From the NCBI GenBank assembly GCA_000012145.1, contig CP000053.1, positions 1,240,001 to 1,304,000 on the forward strand: DNA of 64,000 nucleotides, written 5' to 3'. The DNA comes from Rickettsia felis URRWXCal2 (GTDB taxonomy: Bacteria > Pseudomonadota > Alphaproteobacteria > Rickettsiales > Rickettsiaceae). Position numbers and translations under genes: made by a program. The notes beneath the pieces were generated by a model. The model had not been told where the DNA came from, made no database searches, and saw nothing but the letters and a program-made list of their open reading frames with translations. Shown piece by piece: positions 46,930-57,840 of this stretch; within the stretch, counting starts at the first letter, position 1; the number at the start of each line of letters is the position of its first letter.

Positions 46930-47647
46930 TTTAACAGGTAAAACTTCTTTAATTACGGGAGCTTCAGGAGGCATAGGCGGAGCTATAGCGAGATTACTGC
47001 ACAAACTAGGAAGCCATGTAATTATTAGCGGTAGTAATGAGGAAAAATTAAAATCCCTTGGAAATGTTTTAAAAGATAATTATACGATAGAAATATGCAA
47101 CCTTGCAAATAAGGAAGAATGTAGCAATTTAATATCTAAAGCACCAAAGCTAGATATTTTAGTATGTAATGCCGGTATTACTAGTGATACGCTAGCAATT
47201 AGAATGAAAGATGAAGATTTTGACAAAGTTATTGATATTAATTTGAAAGCAAATTTTATTTTAAATCGTGAAGCAATAAAAAAAATGATGCAAAACAGGT
47301 ATGGACGCATTATTAATATATCTTCAATAGTAGGAATTTCAGGTAACCCTGGGCAGGCTAATTATTGTGCTTCTAAAGCAGGTTTAATAGGCATGACCAA
47401 ATCGCTCTCTTACGAAGTTGCAACCAGAGGAATTACGGTTAATGCAGTAGCTCCAGGATTTATTAAATCAGATATGACAGATAAACTAAACGAAAAGCAA
47501 AGAGAAGCCATAGTACAAAAAATTCCGCTAGGCACTTACGGTATGCCGGAAGACGTGGCAAACGCAGTTGCATTTTTAGCAAGCGATCAGGCATCATATA
47601 TTACCGGTCAAACTATCCACGTAAACGGGGGAATGTTAATGGTGTAA
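46922..47647 (+). CDS. fabG: 3-oxoacyl-ACP reductase
   Basis: FabG reduces 3-ketoacyl-ACP with NADPH. It is a short-chain dehydrogenase with the cofactor motif [12 protein letters not shown] in LVCNAGIT, the catalytic serine in INISSIVG, and YCASKAG with the Tyr and Lys. Start at 46922 ([10 protein letters not shown]) is chosen because GGAGGAAG lies just before it; it overlaps the recA stop. At 241 residues it is normal. acpP and fabF follow. Confidence 0.96.
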
Positions 47648-47812
47648 AATTTTGTGCTAGCATAAAATAATTTTTTGTGCTAGAAGTTCTTTTAAAGATA
47701 AAATGCTATGAATATTTTAAATAAATATTCATACAGTTAAAATAAAGTCTAATAGCTGAATAACTGCTATTATACGGCATATAAAATTAAATGATTTATG
47801 GAGTTCAAAATT

Positions 47813-48058
47813 ATGAGTACAACGGACAAGATCGAACAGAAAGTTATTGAAATGGTTGCTGAAAAGCTAAATAAAGATAAATCGATAATAACTACGGATT
47901 CAAGATTTATAGAAGATTTGAAAGCCGATAGTCTTGATACCGTAGAGTTAATGATGGCAATAGAAGTTGAATACGGTATTGATATCCCTGATGATGAAGC
48001 CACTAAAATTAAAACTGTATCCGATGTTATAAAATATATCAAAGAACGCCAATCTTAA
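47813..48058 (+). CDS. acpP: Acyl carrier protein
   Basis: AcpP carries growing acyl chains on a phosphopantetheine arm attached to S40 in the ADSLDTVEL motif. Start at 47813 (MSTTDKIEQK) agrees with the GGAG ribosome site; the in-frame ATG 15 bases upstream overlaps that site and is unlikely. The 81-residue acidic protein is typical. It lies between fabG and fabF, the common order. Confidence 0.97.
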   Translation: MSTTDKIEQKVIEMVAEKLNKDKSIITTDSRFIEDLKADSLDTVELMMAIEVEYGIDIPDDEATKIKTVSDVIKYIKERQS

Positions 48059-48093
48059 TCTGCATAAATTAAATCCCTAATAGATAATTAAAA

Positions 48094-49374
48094 ATGTCGA
48101 ACCAAAGAGTAAATAAAAGAGTAGTTATTACTGGACTTGGACTTGTTACTCCTGTTGGGCTTAATGTTAGCTCATCTTGGAAAAATATTGTAAATGGGAT
48201 AAGCGGTATAAAAACTATTACGGAATTTGACACTTCTAAACTTGCGTGTAAAATTGCCGGACTTATAGATAACTCTGAGAAAGATGGATTTAAACTTGAA
48301 AACTTCACACAAGCAGATGACGTTAATAGACTAAGTAAAATGGATAAATTTATCCATTACGGAGTAGCAGCCGCAACCGAAGCAGTTGAAGATAGCGGCT
48401 GGTTACCCGAAGATGAAGAATCTCGTGATAGAACCGGTTTGATATTAGGCTCAGGAATCGGTGGGCTTAAAATGATCGAAGATACCTCTATCAAACTTTA
48501 TCAAGAAAATAACGGCAAAGTTAGCCCTTTCTTTATCCCCGCTTCATTAATTAATCTTTTATCCGGTCTTGTTTCTATAAAATACGGTTTTAGCGGTCCA
48601 AATCAAGCAGCAGTAACGGCTTGCTCTACAGGAGCACATGCTATAGGCGATGCTATGCGTATGATAAAGCACGGCTATGCAGATGTTATGGTCGCAGGCG
48701 GTGCAGAAGCCCCTGTTACACCTGTTGGAGTTGCAGGTTTCGTTGCTGCTAGAGCATTATGTACTAAATATAACGATAATCCTGAAAAAGCCTCAAGACC
48801 TTGGGATAAAGACCGCAGCGGTTTTGTTATGGGTGAAGGAGCAGGCGTTGTAGTCTTGGAAGAATATGAGCATGCCTTAAATCGAGGGGCTAAAATTTAC
48901 GGTGAAGTTATAGGATACGGCTCTACAGGTGATGCGTACCATATGACAGCACCGCATCCTGAAGGTAGAGGAGCTTATAGAGCGATGAGAGATGCAGTGC
49001 TAGATGCAGCTATCACTCCCGATATGATTGATTACATTAATGCACATGGCACTTCTACTAATCTCGGTGATGGAATAGAATTAGCAGCGGTACAAAAATT
49101 ATTTTTAGAAGCGAATCCCCAAATTTTAATGTCTTCTACTAAATCATCAATAGGACATTTGCTTGGTGCGGCAGGAAGCGTTGAGTTTATCTTTTCAGCT
49201 CTTGCAATTCGAGATCAGATTGCACCGCCAACTTTAAATTTAGATAACCCTATGGATGAGGTTAAGATAGATTTAGTAAAATTAAAAGCTAGAGAAACTA
49301 AAATAGACTACGTGCTTTCCAACTCATTCGGGTTCGGCGGTACTAATGCTAGCTTAGTCATTAGGAAGATTTGA
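48094..49374 (+). CDS. fabF: 3-oxoacyl-ACP synthase II
   Basis: FabF condenses malonyl-ACP with acyl-ACP in elongation. The active-site cysteine is in AVTACSTGAHAIGDAM, the two histidines in INAHGTSTNLGD and SSIGHLLGAAGSVE. Length 426 is slightly over the usual ~413. It starts 35 bases after acpP, so one transcript is likely. Confidence 0.97.
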   Translation: MSNQRVNKRVVITGLGLVTPVGLNVSSSWKNIVNGISGIKTITEFDTSKLACKIAGLIDNSEKDGFKLENFTQADDVNRLSKMDKFIHYGVAAATEAVEDSGWLPEDEESRDRTGLILGSGIGGLKMIEDTSIKLYQENNGKVSPFFIPASLINLLSGLVSIKYGFSGPNQAAVTACSTGAHAIGDAMRMIKHGYADVMVAGGAEAPVTPVGVAGFVAARALCTKYNDNPEKASRPWDKDRSGFVMGEGAGVVVLEEYEHALNRGAKIYGEVIGYGSTGDAYHMTAPHPEGRGAYRAMRDAVLDAAITPDMIDYINAHGTSTNLGDGIELAAVQKLFLEANPQILMSSTKSSIGHLLGAAGSVEFIFSALAIRDQIAPPTLNLDNPMDEVKIDLVKLKARETKIDYVLSNSFGFGGTNASLVIRKI

Positions 49375-49440
49375 GCTTACTCTTATTACCCCCGCAACAA
49401 CTTCTCTTGAACGCAAAAATAACATAACACATACCTCAAG

Positions 49441-49581
49441 TAAATGAAAGTAGGTAGACGAAGTTTAATTTGGAAAAGAGCAAGGAGTTTATAAGGCGAG
49501 GAGCGGAGCGTACATTTAGTACGTGAGCACCGCAGAACTTATAAAACGACGTAGCCAATTTTGCAAATTAAACGAGTATAC
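49441..49581. repeat. Palindromic repeat, family D
   Basis: Contains GAAGTTTAATTTGGAAAAG on the left and CAAATTAAACGAGTATACC on the right. It gives a false upstream reading-frame extension to the next gene. Confidence 0.88.
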
Positions 49582-49585
49582 CATT

Positions 49586-51364
49586 ATGCCCCCAATTTAT
49601 TACATAAAAGACGGTAATCTAAGCTTTGCAGATAAAGTAATCTTATCTGATTTAGAACTTTATTTATACAAAGGTGATAAGATTTGTCTTATAGGACGTA
49701 ACGGCTGCGGAAAATCAAGCTTAATGAAAGTAATATCAGGGGATTATGAACTAGATAACGGCGAACTATTTCAAGATCCTGCAATTACAACCGGCTATTT
49801 AAGACAAGATATTTCTATAAAAACTAATCTAACTGTTTACGATTTTATCTTACAACAAACAGATAGTACAAAAGAAATAGATAAATACCAAATCGATATA
49901 ATTCTAGAAAAATTACAAATCAACGGAACAGATAACTTATCAACCTATTCAGGCGGTCAGCTTAGAAGAGCAAGCCTTGCTAAAGCTTTAATATTAGAGC
50001 CGGAAATATTACTACTTGATGAACCTACCAATCATCTAGATATTGAAACGATTGAGTGGCTAGAAGAATTTGTTAAATCTTATAACGGTGCTATTATTTG
50101 CGTTAGTCATGATAGAACATTTCTCTCAAATGTTACTAATAAAATTTGGTGGCTTGATAGAGGGATTTTGCGTAAATCCGATAAAGGATTTAAATTTTTT
50201 GATGAATGGCAAAATGTTATAATAGAGCAAGAAGAAGCAGCTCTTCGGAAATTAAATAAAAAACTATCTCAAGAGAATGAATGGTTAAATGCCGGTGTTA
50301 CGGCTAGACGTAAGCGGAATCAAAAGAGACTTGCGGAGTTGAAAGCTTTAAGAGTAATAACAAGAGAACAGACTGAAAAACTAGCTAGTTCAAAACAAAG
50401 AGTTAGGGCAGAGCTTGCCGAAAATATAGCTAAAAGTAAATTCATTATTGAAGCAGATAATATTAGTTTCAGCTATAAAAATACTAAAATCATTGATAAT
50501 TTCAGTTTTCGTGTAAAAAAAGGCGAAAAAATCGGCATAATTGGTGCAAATGGCTCAGGCAAATCTACTTTTATCAAATTACTGACAAAACAACTTACAC
50601 CTGACTTAGGTAAAATTATATATGGCGGTAATTTAGATATTTCATATTTTGATCAACATAGAGAAAAACTAAACTTTAATCATACATTACAACAAACTTT
50701 ATGTCCTACAGGCGGTGATCAAGTATTTTTACCAAATGGTCAAACCATGCATGTTGCCGGTTATTTAAAACAATTCATGTTTAATCCTAAACTACTTAAT
50801 GCAAAAACCGCTATTCTATCAGGCGGCGAAGCTAATAGATTATTACTTGCAAAAATTCTAATTAACCCTGGAAATCTGTTAATTTTAGATGAACCAACCA
50901 ATGATCTTGATATGGATAGTTTAGAAATTTTACTAGATATACTTGCAGATTATTCAGGCACTTTAATCGTAGTTAGCCATGATCGTGACTTCTTAGATAG
51001 GTTAGTTACTAGAACTTTAGTTTTCGCTCAAGGTAAAATTCATGATTTAACAAGAGGTTATGAAGATTATAAACAGTATTTTACCACGACTCCTATAGTG
51101 AAAAAACTTTCAAAACCCTTCCCCTTAATTCCTCAAAAACCTATAAATAAAAAGCTATCTTATAAATATCAGCGTTTACTTGAAACATTGCCCAACGATA
51201 TTGAAAAGCTAGAAATATCCATCAAACACTTAGAAAAAGAACTTGAAGATGTTAATCTGTATTTAGATAATCCTACAAAATATAATCACATTACTAATCA
51301 ATTAATTAATGATAAAAAGAAACTAGACGAGTTATTAAATCAATGGCTAGAAATACAAAATTAA
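49586..51364 (+). CDS. ABC-F family ATPase (Uup type)
   Basis: A soluble protein with two ABC ATPase domains and no membrane part. Walker A sites are GRNGCGKSS and GANGSGKST, signatures SGGQLRRA and LSGGEANR, Walker B LLLDEPTNHLD and LILDEPTNDLD. The arginine- and lysine-rich linker and a C-terminal coiled coil (LPNDIEKLEISIKHLEKELE) fit the Uup subgroup, whose members act on ribosomes or branched DNA. Start is set at 49586 (MPPIYYIKDG), 592 residues; codons upstream to 49523 come from the repeat. Confidence 0.92.
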   Translation: MPPIYYIKDGNLSFADKVILSDLELYLYKGDKICLIGRNGCGKSSLMKVISGDYELDNGELFQDPAITTGYLRQDISIKTNLTVYDFILQQTDSTKEIDKYQIDIILEKLQINGTDNLSTYSGGQLRRASLAKALILEPEILLLDEPTNHLDIETIEWLEEFVKSYNGAIICVSHDRTFLSNVTNKIWWLDRGILRKSDKGFKFFDEWQNVIIEQEEAALRKLNKKLSQENEWLNAGVTARRKRNQKRLAELKALRVITREQTEKLASSKQRVRAELAENIAKSKFIIEADNISFSYKNTKIIDNFSFRVKKGEKIGIIGANGSGKSTFIKLLTKQLTPDLGKIIYGGNLDISYFDQHREKLNFNHTLQQTLCPTGGDQVFLPNGQTMHVAGYLKQFMFNPKLLNAKTAILSGGEANRLLLAKILINPGNLLILDEPTNDLDMDSLEILLDILADYSGTLIVVSHDRDFLDRLVTRTLVFAQGKIHDLTRGYEDYKQYFTTTPIVKKLSKPFPLIPQKPINKKLSYKYQRLLETLPNDIEKLEISIKHLEKELEDVNLYLDNPTKYNHITNQLINDKKKLDELLNQWLEIQN

Positions 51365-51444
51365 TTTTTGTTAAAATTTTCTTGACTTAATTATTAATTT
51401 TTGTTAACGTTTCGTGGATGATGGTACACACATAAAAGGTTATT

Positions 51445-52542
51445 GTGAGTAAAATTACGAATAAAGAATACCCACAAAAAGAAAAAACAGCTGATCTTCA
51501 AGCACTTAATGATATCAAAGCTATTCTTGCTCAAATTACCGCTACTAATAATCCTGCAGAGTTAAGTAGATTAGTAAGTGCAGCTCGAAATATTAAATCT
51601 GATAGTTCTTTTATTAATGATATAGCAGAAAAAGTAGAGGCTATAGCATTAAAAAAGCAAGAACTAGTAGAAAGCCAACTTAATTCTGACATTACTCAAA
51701 AAGAGCTAGAACAGTTAGAAAAACAAAGAGAACGGGAAGAAGCAATAATACAATATAAAATGGAAGCTGCAAGACAAATTCAGGAACTTAATGCTATTCA
51801 CGATAGATTTACGAGCAAATTAGAAGAATATAAAAAATTATCTCCTCCTATAGAAACAATGGTTAAAACAAACGAAAAGGGAGAAGAGATAATCGATGAA
51901 CAGGAGATTAATAAAAATATTTTAACTAAAGAAGAAATAGAAGAGCGTAGGCAAAAACTTGCAGAACTTAAAGAGGAGCAAGAAGAAGTAAATATAATAG
52001 TTAAAAAAACTAATGAAGAAAAAGAGATTATAGAAAAAGAGATTAATGATTTAACTGAGAAATTAAAAGATAAAAATTTATTACCTGAACAAATTAAAGA
52101 ATTAGAAGAGAATTTAAAAGTAAAGAAAGAAAATCTAGCAGTTAAAAACACTGTAGTAAAAGAAGCTAGAAAAGTTCAAAAACACGTTCAAGAAAAAATA
52201 GAAAGTGTTAAGGTATTTCATCAAGAAAACCAAGAAAAAATAAATAAGCTTGGAGATGCTATAGAGAAATCAAAAAATACTCTAGATCCTAACAAATATC
52301 AAGAATTTAAACAGAAGCATTCTTTACTCAATAACCAACAGGAAGCAATAGTCAATAATAAAAATTTAAGCAGTGAAGATCAAGATATACGTAAAAATAT
52401 ATGTAGTAAAATTAATAGTCAACGTGAAGCAAATAGTATAAAAGATTCTTTAAATAACCCAATAGCTACCACAAAAAATCACCAAGTTGAGCAAAGTAAT
52501 CAAGTTCAACAAAAAAAACAAAATAACGTGTGGATAAGATAA
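51445..52542 (+). CDS. Long coiled-coil protein, unknown
   Basis: A 365-residue, glutamate- and lysine-rich protein, mostly coiled coil from about residue 60 to 290 (ELEQLEKQREREEAIIQYKM, ERRQKLAELKEEQEEVNIIV, ELEENLKVKKENLAVKNTVV) with a glutamine- and asparagine-rich tail. The start is GTG at 51445 after AAAAGG. No signal peptide or membrane segment is seen. It is 29 bases from the next small gene, probably one operon. Such proteins in Rickettsia can be structural or secreted effectors; I cannot decide. Confidence 0.7.
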   Translation: MSKITNKEYPQKEKTADLQALNDIKAILAQITATNNPAELSRLVSAARNIKSDSSFINDIAEKVEAIALKKQELVESQLNSDITQKELEQLEKQREREEAIIQYKMEAARQIQELNAIHDRFTSKLEEYKKLSPPIETMVKTNEKGEEIIDEQEINKNILTKEEIEERRQKLAELKEEQEEVNIIVKKTNEEKEIIEKEINDLTEKLKDKNLLPEQIKELEENLKVKKENLAVKNTVVKEARKVQKHVQEKIESVKVFHQENQEKINKLGDAIEKSKNTLDPNKYQEFKQKHSLLNNQQEAIVNNKNLSSEDQDIRKNICSKINSQREANSIKDSLNNPIATTKNHQVEQSNQVQQKKQNNVWIR

Positions 52543-52571
52543 AATTTAACAAATAAAATATAGGAGAAAAT

Positions 52572-52805
52572 ATGAGTAAACAAAGTAATGATATGGAGAC
52601 ATTAGCAGCATTACAAAGAATTAAAGCTAAAGCAACAACTTTATCAAAGGAAATAAAATCTAAACCTATTACAAGTATGGTAACTACCGGAACACCACAT
52701 TTAACAGTCGATCAGACCTCTAATCAAATGAATAATGATTATGAAGATCAGCAAACAAAACTTGCCGGCAAAAGTGCTAAAAAAGGTGGATGTGAAATAA
52801 TGTAA
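52572..52805 (+). CDS. Small protein with C-terminal CaaX-like box
   Basis: I do not recognise this 77-residue protein. It has a good AGGAG ribosome site and follows the coiled-coil gene by 29 bases. The N-terminal half is predicted helical (METLAALQRIKAKATTLSKE), the middle is Thr/Ser/Asn-rich, and it ends GKSAKKGGCEIM. A single cysteine four from the end after a basic stretch is the pattern of a eukaryotic prenylation box (CaaX, here C-E-I-M), as in small GTPases. Host farnesylation is a hypothesis only. Confidence 0.6.
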   Translation: MSKQSNDMETLAALQRIKAKATTLSKEIKSKPITSMVTTGTPHLTVDQTSNQMNNDYEDQQTKLAGKSAKKGGCEIM

Positions 52806-52822
52806 CATTCTAAGAGCTGTAA

Positions 52823-53976
52823 CTATATAGTTGCAGCTTTTGTATCATTTTGAATTAAGCTTGAAAGACCTATTGCCTGTATTTTTTCTGACAATTTAAA
52901 GCTAATATCACCTGGGAATATTATATTAATTTGATCAAGTTTTAAATCTTCTAAGGATATTTGCATTGATTTTGTAATACTCGGCGTATTTGTATATTTA
53001 ATTTCAAAACCTAAACGTTTACCATTTTTAAAAATTAAAAGATCTATTTCTGCTCCGTTATGAGATGACCAAAAATAGCATTCCTCAGCCTCAGCTTTAT
53101 AGTATCTAATAATTTGTTCTAAAGCAAACCCCTCCCATGATGCACCGATTTTAGGATTAGTATTTAATGCTTCATAACTATGTAACCCTAATAAAGTGTG
53201 ATATATTCCGCTATCTCTAAAAAAAATTTTAGGAGTTTTAACCTGTCTTTTCTTAAGATTTTCATACCAAGGCTGCAAAACACGGATCATAAAAGTTCCT
53301 TCTAAAATATCTAAATAATGCTTTGCGGTATGATATGAGATAGATAAAGAATTTCCAAGTTCTGAAGCATTAAATATATTAGCGTGATAATGGCAAAGCA
53401 TTAACCAGAACCTACGTAACCGCATAGACGGAATTGTAAAACCTAAATTTGGTATATCTCTTTCTAAAAATGTTTTAATATAATTTTGACGCCATAAAGT
53501 ACTTAACTCTTCATCATCTGCAAGATATGATAAAGGAAATCCGCCGCGTACCTATAATTTTTGAGTGTCTAACACCTCAGATAAGGCAAACGGTGTCATT
53601 TCAATATAGCCTATCCTACCGGCCAGCGTTTCAGAACCTTGTTTAATTAAGTCTCTCGATGCACTGCCTAGTACTAAAATTTAATATCAGTTGTATCAAC
53701 AAGAAATCTTAAAATAGGAAATAGATTCGGTTTATACTGAATTTCATCGATAATAACAAATCCTTTTAGATCAGATAAAGCAAGCATCGGTTCATTTAAT
53801 CTTGCTAAATCTAAGGGATTTTCAAGGTCAAAAATATTGATTTTAGAAATATTATAAGCTTCTGCGAATTGTTTAGAAAGGGTAGTTTTTCCGCACTGTC
53901 TTGGTCCTAACAAAGCACAAACTTTATGAGTTTTAAAATGTTTTATTATTGATGAAAGGAATTGTTTTCTAAGCAT
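52823..53976 (-). pseudogene. AAA_14/DUF4143 ATPase, broken
   Basis: A common bacterial/archaeal ATPase with an AAA domain and a C-terminal DUF4143 nuclease-like domain. The N-terminal fragment (53976-53674) has the P-loop LLGPRQCGKTTL and the Walker B VIIDEIQYKP. After a frameshift near 53680 the frame goes on ILVLGSASRDLIKQGSETLA, then meets TAG where the family has tryptophan (KL-stop-VRGGFPLSYL). The rest runs to 52823 with DSGIYHTLLG, FALEQIIRYY and EIDLLIFKNGKRLGFEIKYT. Two lesions show it is inactive. Confidence 0.88.
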
Positions 53977-53984
53977 TTAAACTA

Positions 53985-54135
53985 GTATACTCCGAAGTAA
54001 GATGAAGTAGACGAAGGTCAATTTCAAAAAGAGCAAGGAGTTCACAAGGCGAGGATCGGAGCGTATACTTTATACGTGAGAACCGTAACTCTTGTAGAAC
54101 GAAAACGCCAATTTTTGAAATTCACCGAGTATACC
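53985..54135. repeat. Palindromic repeat, family D
   Basis: Starts TATACTCCGAAGTAAGATGA and ends CCAATTTTTGAAATTCACCG followed by AGTATACC, between gmk and the broken ATPase gene. Confidence 0.88.
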
Positions 54136-54191
54136 ATGAAAATTAGAAATTAAGCTTCTAATTTTCAGTATAAAAAGAAAAAGTGATAAAG

Positions 54192-54770
54192 TCAAAAAGC
54201 TTTTTCTCGTTCTGCAACTATAATCTCATGTATTTTTTTAAGCGTCTGGTCGAAATCATCGTTAGTAATTACATAATCATACTCATTAGCATGTGACATT
54301 TCGTTTTGTGCCGACTGCATACGTAATTTTATTGCTTCTTCATTATCGGTCGCTCTATTTCTTAAGCGTTGTTCCAGTATTTCAATACTAGGAGGCAATA
54401 TAAATATAGCAACAACATTAGTAGCATTTTTCTTAATGCTCTTTGCTCCTTGCCAATCAATATCAAACAAAACGTCCAAGCCTTGATTTAATAACATTTC
54501 GACATATTCTTTAGGCGTACCGTAATAATTATCGTATATTTTAGCATATTCAAGAAATTTATTCTGCTTAACTAATTCTTCAAATTCTAGCTTGGTCTTA
54601 AAGTAATAGTTTATGCCCTCTACTTCTCCTAAACGTGGTTTTCTTGTAGTTGCCGAAATAGATAAACGCAAATTATTATCTATTTTCAATAATGCTTTAG
54701 CTAAACTTGACTTACCCGTACCTGAAGGGGAAGATAAAATTATAATCAGTCCTTTATTTTTTATTGTCAT
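54192..54770 (-). CDS. gmk: Guanylate kinase
   Basis: Phosphorylates GMP to GDP. P-loop SSPSGTGKSSLAKALL, GMP-binding SATTRKPRLGEVEGINYYF and the lid RNRATDNEEAI are all clear. The 192 residues are normal. It stands alone between a repeat and a degenerate palindromic stretch (about 54785-54905). Confidence 0.97.
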   Translation of the reverse strand: MTIKNKGLIIILSSPSGTGKSSLAKALLKIDNNLRLSISATTRKPRLGEVEGINYYFKTKLEFEELVKQNKFLEYAKIYDNYYGTPKEYVEMLLNQGLDVLFDIDWQGAKSIKKNATNVVAIFILPPSIEILEQRLRNRATDNEEAIKLRMQSAQNEMSHANEYDYVITNDDFDQTLKKIHEIIVAEREKAF

Positions 54771-54906
54771 ATTTTATGTTTTATTTCGTAGGTACAGCAT
54801 ATTTCAGAAATATTCAGACAAGATGAATTTAAATGCAAGCCTGCAAAAGCAGTAGATAAACTACGTGAGTACAGCCAAATCCTACAAAATTCGCTTGCAT
54901 CAAGCT

Positions 54907-55143
54907 TTACGAATTATGTCGTACTTTTCTTTTTATTACCTCATCCATAGTACAATTAAAGTATTTTGCTATTTTTAAGATTGTATCTATTTCAGGATTG
55001 AATTCACGATTAGCTTCCGCTCTCATAATTCTACTAACAGTCGTATAAGGGATATTAGTGACTTCGGCAAGATATTTACGATCTATCTTTTCTTGTTTTA
55101 ATTTTTCTTCTAAAAATTCTTTCACTTTAGTCGCAAGTGCCAT
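54907..55143 (-). CDS. XRE-family HTH regulator
   Basis: A 78-residue Cro/CI-type DNA-binding protein: KYLAEVTNIPYTTVSRIMRA is the helix-turn-helix, followed by PEIDTILKIAKYFNCTMDEV. Start at 55143 (MALATKVKEF) fits AGAGGT upstream; the open frame beyond it is hydrophobic filler unlikely to be translated. Its target is unknown; no toxin partner lies next to it. Confidence 0.82.
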   Translation of the reverse strand: MALATKVKEFLEEKLKQEKIDRKYLAEVTNIPYTTVSRIMRAEANREFNPEIDTILKIAKYFNCTMDEVIKRKVRHNS

Positions 55144-55281
55144 ATTAATAACCTCTGAATAAATAAAGGATAGATATATACAAAGTTTGACGAGTATTAC
55201 CAACCTTGTTACATAAAGCCTACTCAATGTCATCCCCGCATAGGTGGAGCTTTGTTGTATGGCTCAAAAAACGCCCTCGAC

Positions 55282-55380
55282 GTCATACCGTGGCTTGTCC
55301 ACGGTATCCAGAAAAATAACTAAAAATATCAATAATATTGATATTTTTAACTGGATCCCGTGAATAAATCACGGGATGAC
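55282..55380. repeat. Palindromic repeat, family C
   Basis: Arms GTCATACCGTGGCTTGTCCA and GATTTATTCACGGGAT-type complement ending CACGGGATGAC, with an ACTAAAAATATCAATAATAT core. Outer bases GGCTCAAAAAACG/TCGAGCCATGCAA suggest another nested level. Confidence 0.85.
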
Positions 55381-55413
55381 AGGAAGAAATCGAGCCATGC
55401 AATAACACGGGTA

Positions 55414-55748
55414 TTACCAAACATTTTTTATAATTATAGGTAATTTATAAGACCTTATAATTACCAAATCAAATCTAATATTATAATTTCTATATTTAGA
55501 ATTGCTACTTAAAAACATTTCAGCAGCCCTAGTAATTCTTCTTTGCTGATTGAAAGATACAAATCTATCATCAATTTTAGAGCTTCTTGCTTTGACTTCA
55601 ATAAAAACAATTTCTTTATTACGTAACGCAATAATATCTATTTCACCAACATAATAACGTTTTCTATGATGCAGTATTTGATAAAATTTTAATTTATAGA
55701 TTATTTACAAATATATTCGGCAATAATACCGAAATAACCCTTTTTCAT
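55414..55748 (-). pseudogene. YraN (UPF0102) nuclease-like protein, frameshifted
   Basis: The N-terminal piece, KKGYFGIIAEYICK then stop, starts with an ATG that overlaps the mreC stop (TAATG). The rest is in another frame: KLKFYQILHHRKRYYVGEID, IIALRNKEIVFIEVKARSSK and NQQRRITRAAEMFLSSNS. This is the YraN pattern (GEIDLIA, then FVEVKAR), a restriction-endonuclease-like fold of unknown role. One indel near 55700 separates them. Genes rsmI, lpoA and yraN are adjacent in gammaproteobacteria but scattered here. Confidence 0.83.
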
Positions 55749-56587
55749 TATTCCTTAGGCAATAATATTTGTACAAATTCCGTTTTAGATAGATCAGCTG
55801 CTACATTTACCATAACATCATGTTCCGTAACTTTAGACACATAACCCACTAAAATACCTGCAGGATAAATATTACCGTGTCCGGAGGTTACTATCTCCTC
55901 ATCTTTTTGTACTAAATGATTGTTAGGCAAGTATAAAATTTTACTATTATTATTATTACCTGCTAAAATACCTTGTTCTCTTGAAGAATTAGCTTTAATA
56001 GGTATTCTAGAATTAACATCGCTAATTAACATTACTTTAGCATAATTATTACTCACTTCTATTACTTTTCCTATTAATTTTCCTGAATTAACAACGATTT
56101 GATCAGGTTCAATGCCTTGCTTTTTACCTGCCGAAATCAAAGCGGTTCTAGAAAAGGGATTAAAAGAAACACTAAGTAATTTAGTAGTAATGTATTCAAA
56201 TTCTTCTTCCTCAGCAATCGTTAACAAATCTTTTAATGCAATATTTTCGGCTCTTACCGATTCTACCTCACTTTGCAAATGTTGTAATCTTGCTATCTCA
56301 AGTTTAAGTTCTATATTTTTTCGTTCTAAATCTTGAAAATAAACAAATTTTTGTGTTATTGAATTTATATATTCAAATATATCTTCATAAACTGCTAAAC
56401 CGGTTGATACTATACTACCGGTTACCTCAAGTGATATACTAGATATTTTTTTAGGCGTAGTAAAAAACAAATATACAGACAATCCAAGCCCAAATATAAC
56501 AAAAAAACGCTTAAGAGTATTTGATATTATTCTTATTAATTCTAATGAATTTGAAGAATTTTTTACTCTATTTGCAAGTATTGCCAT
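55748..56587 (-). CDS. mreC: Rod shape-determining protein MreC
   Basis: MreC is a periplasmic bitopic protein of the elongasome. The 279 residues have one membrane segment near the N-terminus (VIFGLGLSVYLFFTTP), a coiled coil (FQDLERKNIELKLEIARLQH) and the beta-rich MreC domain (GKVIEVSNNYAKVMLISDVN, SRIPIKANSSREQGILAG). It begins two bases after the mreB stop, so the two form one operon. Confidence 0.95.
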   Translation of the reverse strand: MAILANRVKNSSNSLELIRIISNTLKRFFVIFGLGLSVYLFFTTPKKISSISLEVTGSIVSTGLAVYEDIFEYINSITQKFVYFQDLERKNIELKLEIARLQHLQSEVESVRAENIALKDLLTIAEEEEFEYITTKLLSVSFNPFSRTALISAGKKQGIEPDQIVVNSGKLIGKVIEVSNNYAKVMLISDVNSRIPIKANSSREQGILAGNNNNSKILYLPNNHLVQKDEEIVTSGHGNIYPAGILVGYVSKVTEHDVMVNVAADLSKTEFVQILLPKE

Positions 56588-56589
56588 TT

Positions 56590-57651
<1,062 letters not shown>

Positions 57652-57712
57652 CTAAAAACGCTTCTATGGAGCTGTTAATAAAATAAACAGTTCCATAGTA
57701 AATAAAAATTTA

Positions 57713-57840
57713 ATTATAGACGAAGTCTAATTTGGAAAAAAGCAAGAAGCCTCGGAATTTTTGACCGCAGCGTAGGATACTACGTGAGGATCAAAAATGA
57801 GAAGCGACGCAGCCAATTTTTCAAATTAAACGAGTATATA
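57713..57840. repeat. Palindromic repeat, family D
   Basis: GACGAAGTCTAATTTGGAAA on the left and AATTTTTCAAATTAAACGAG on the right, between mreB and the permease gene. Confidence 0.87.

Noticed and set aside
52823..53976. Functional AAA/DUF4143 protein in two parts
   Set aside because: A frameshift and an in-frame TAG at a conserved tryptophan separate the parts; the middle segment has no start of its own.
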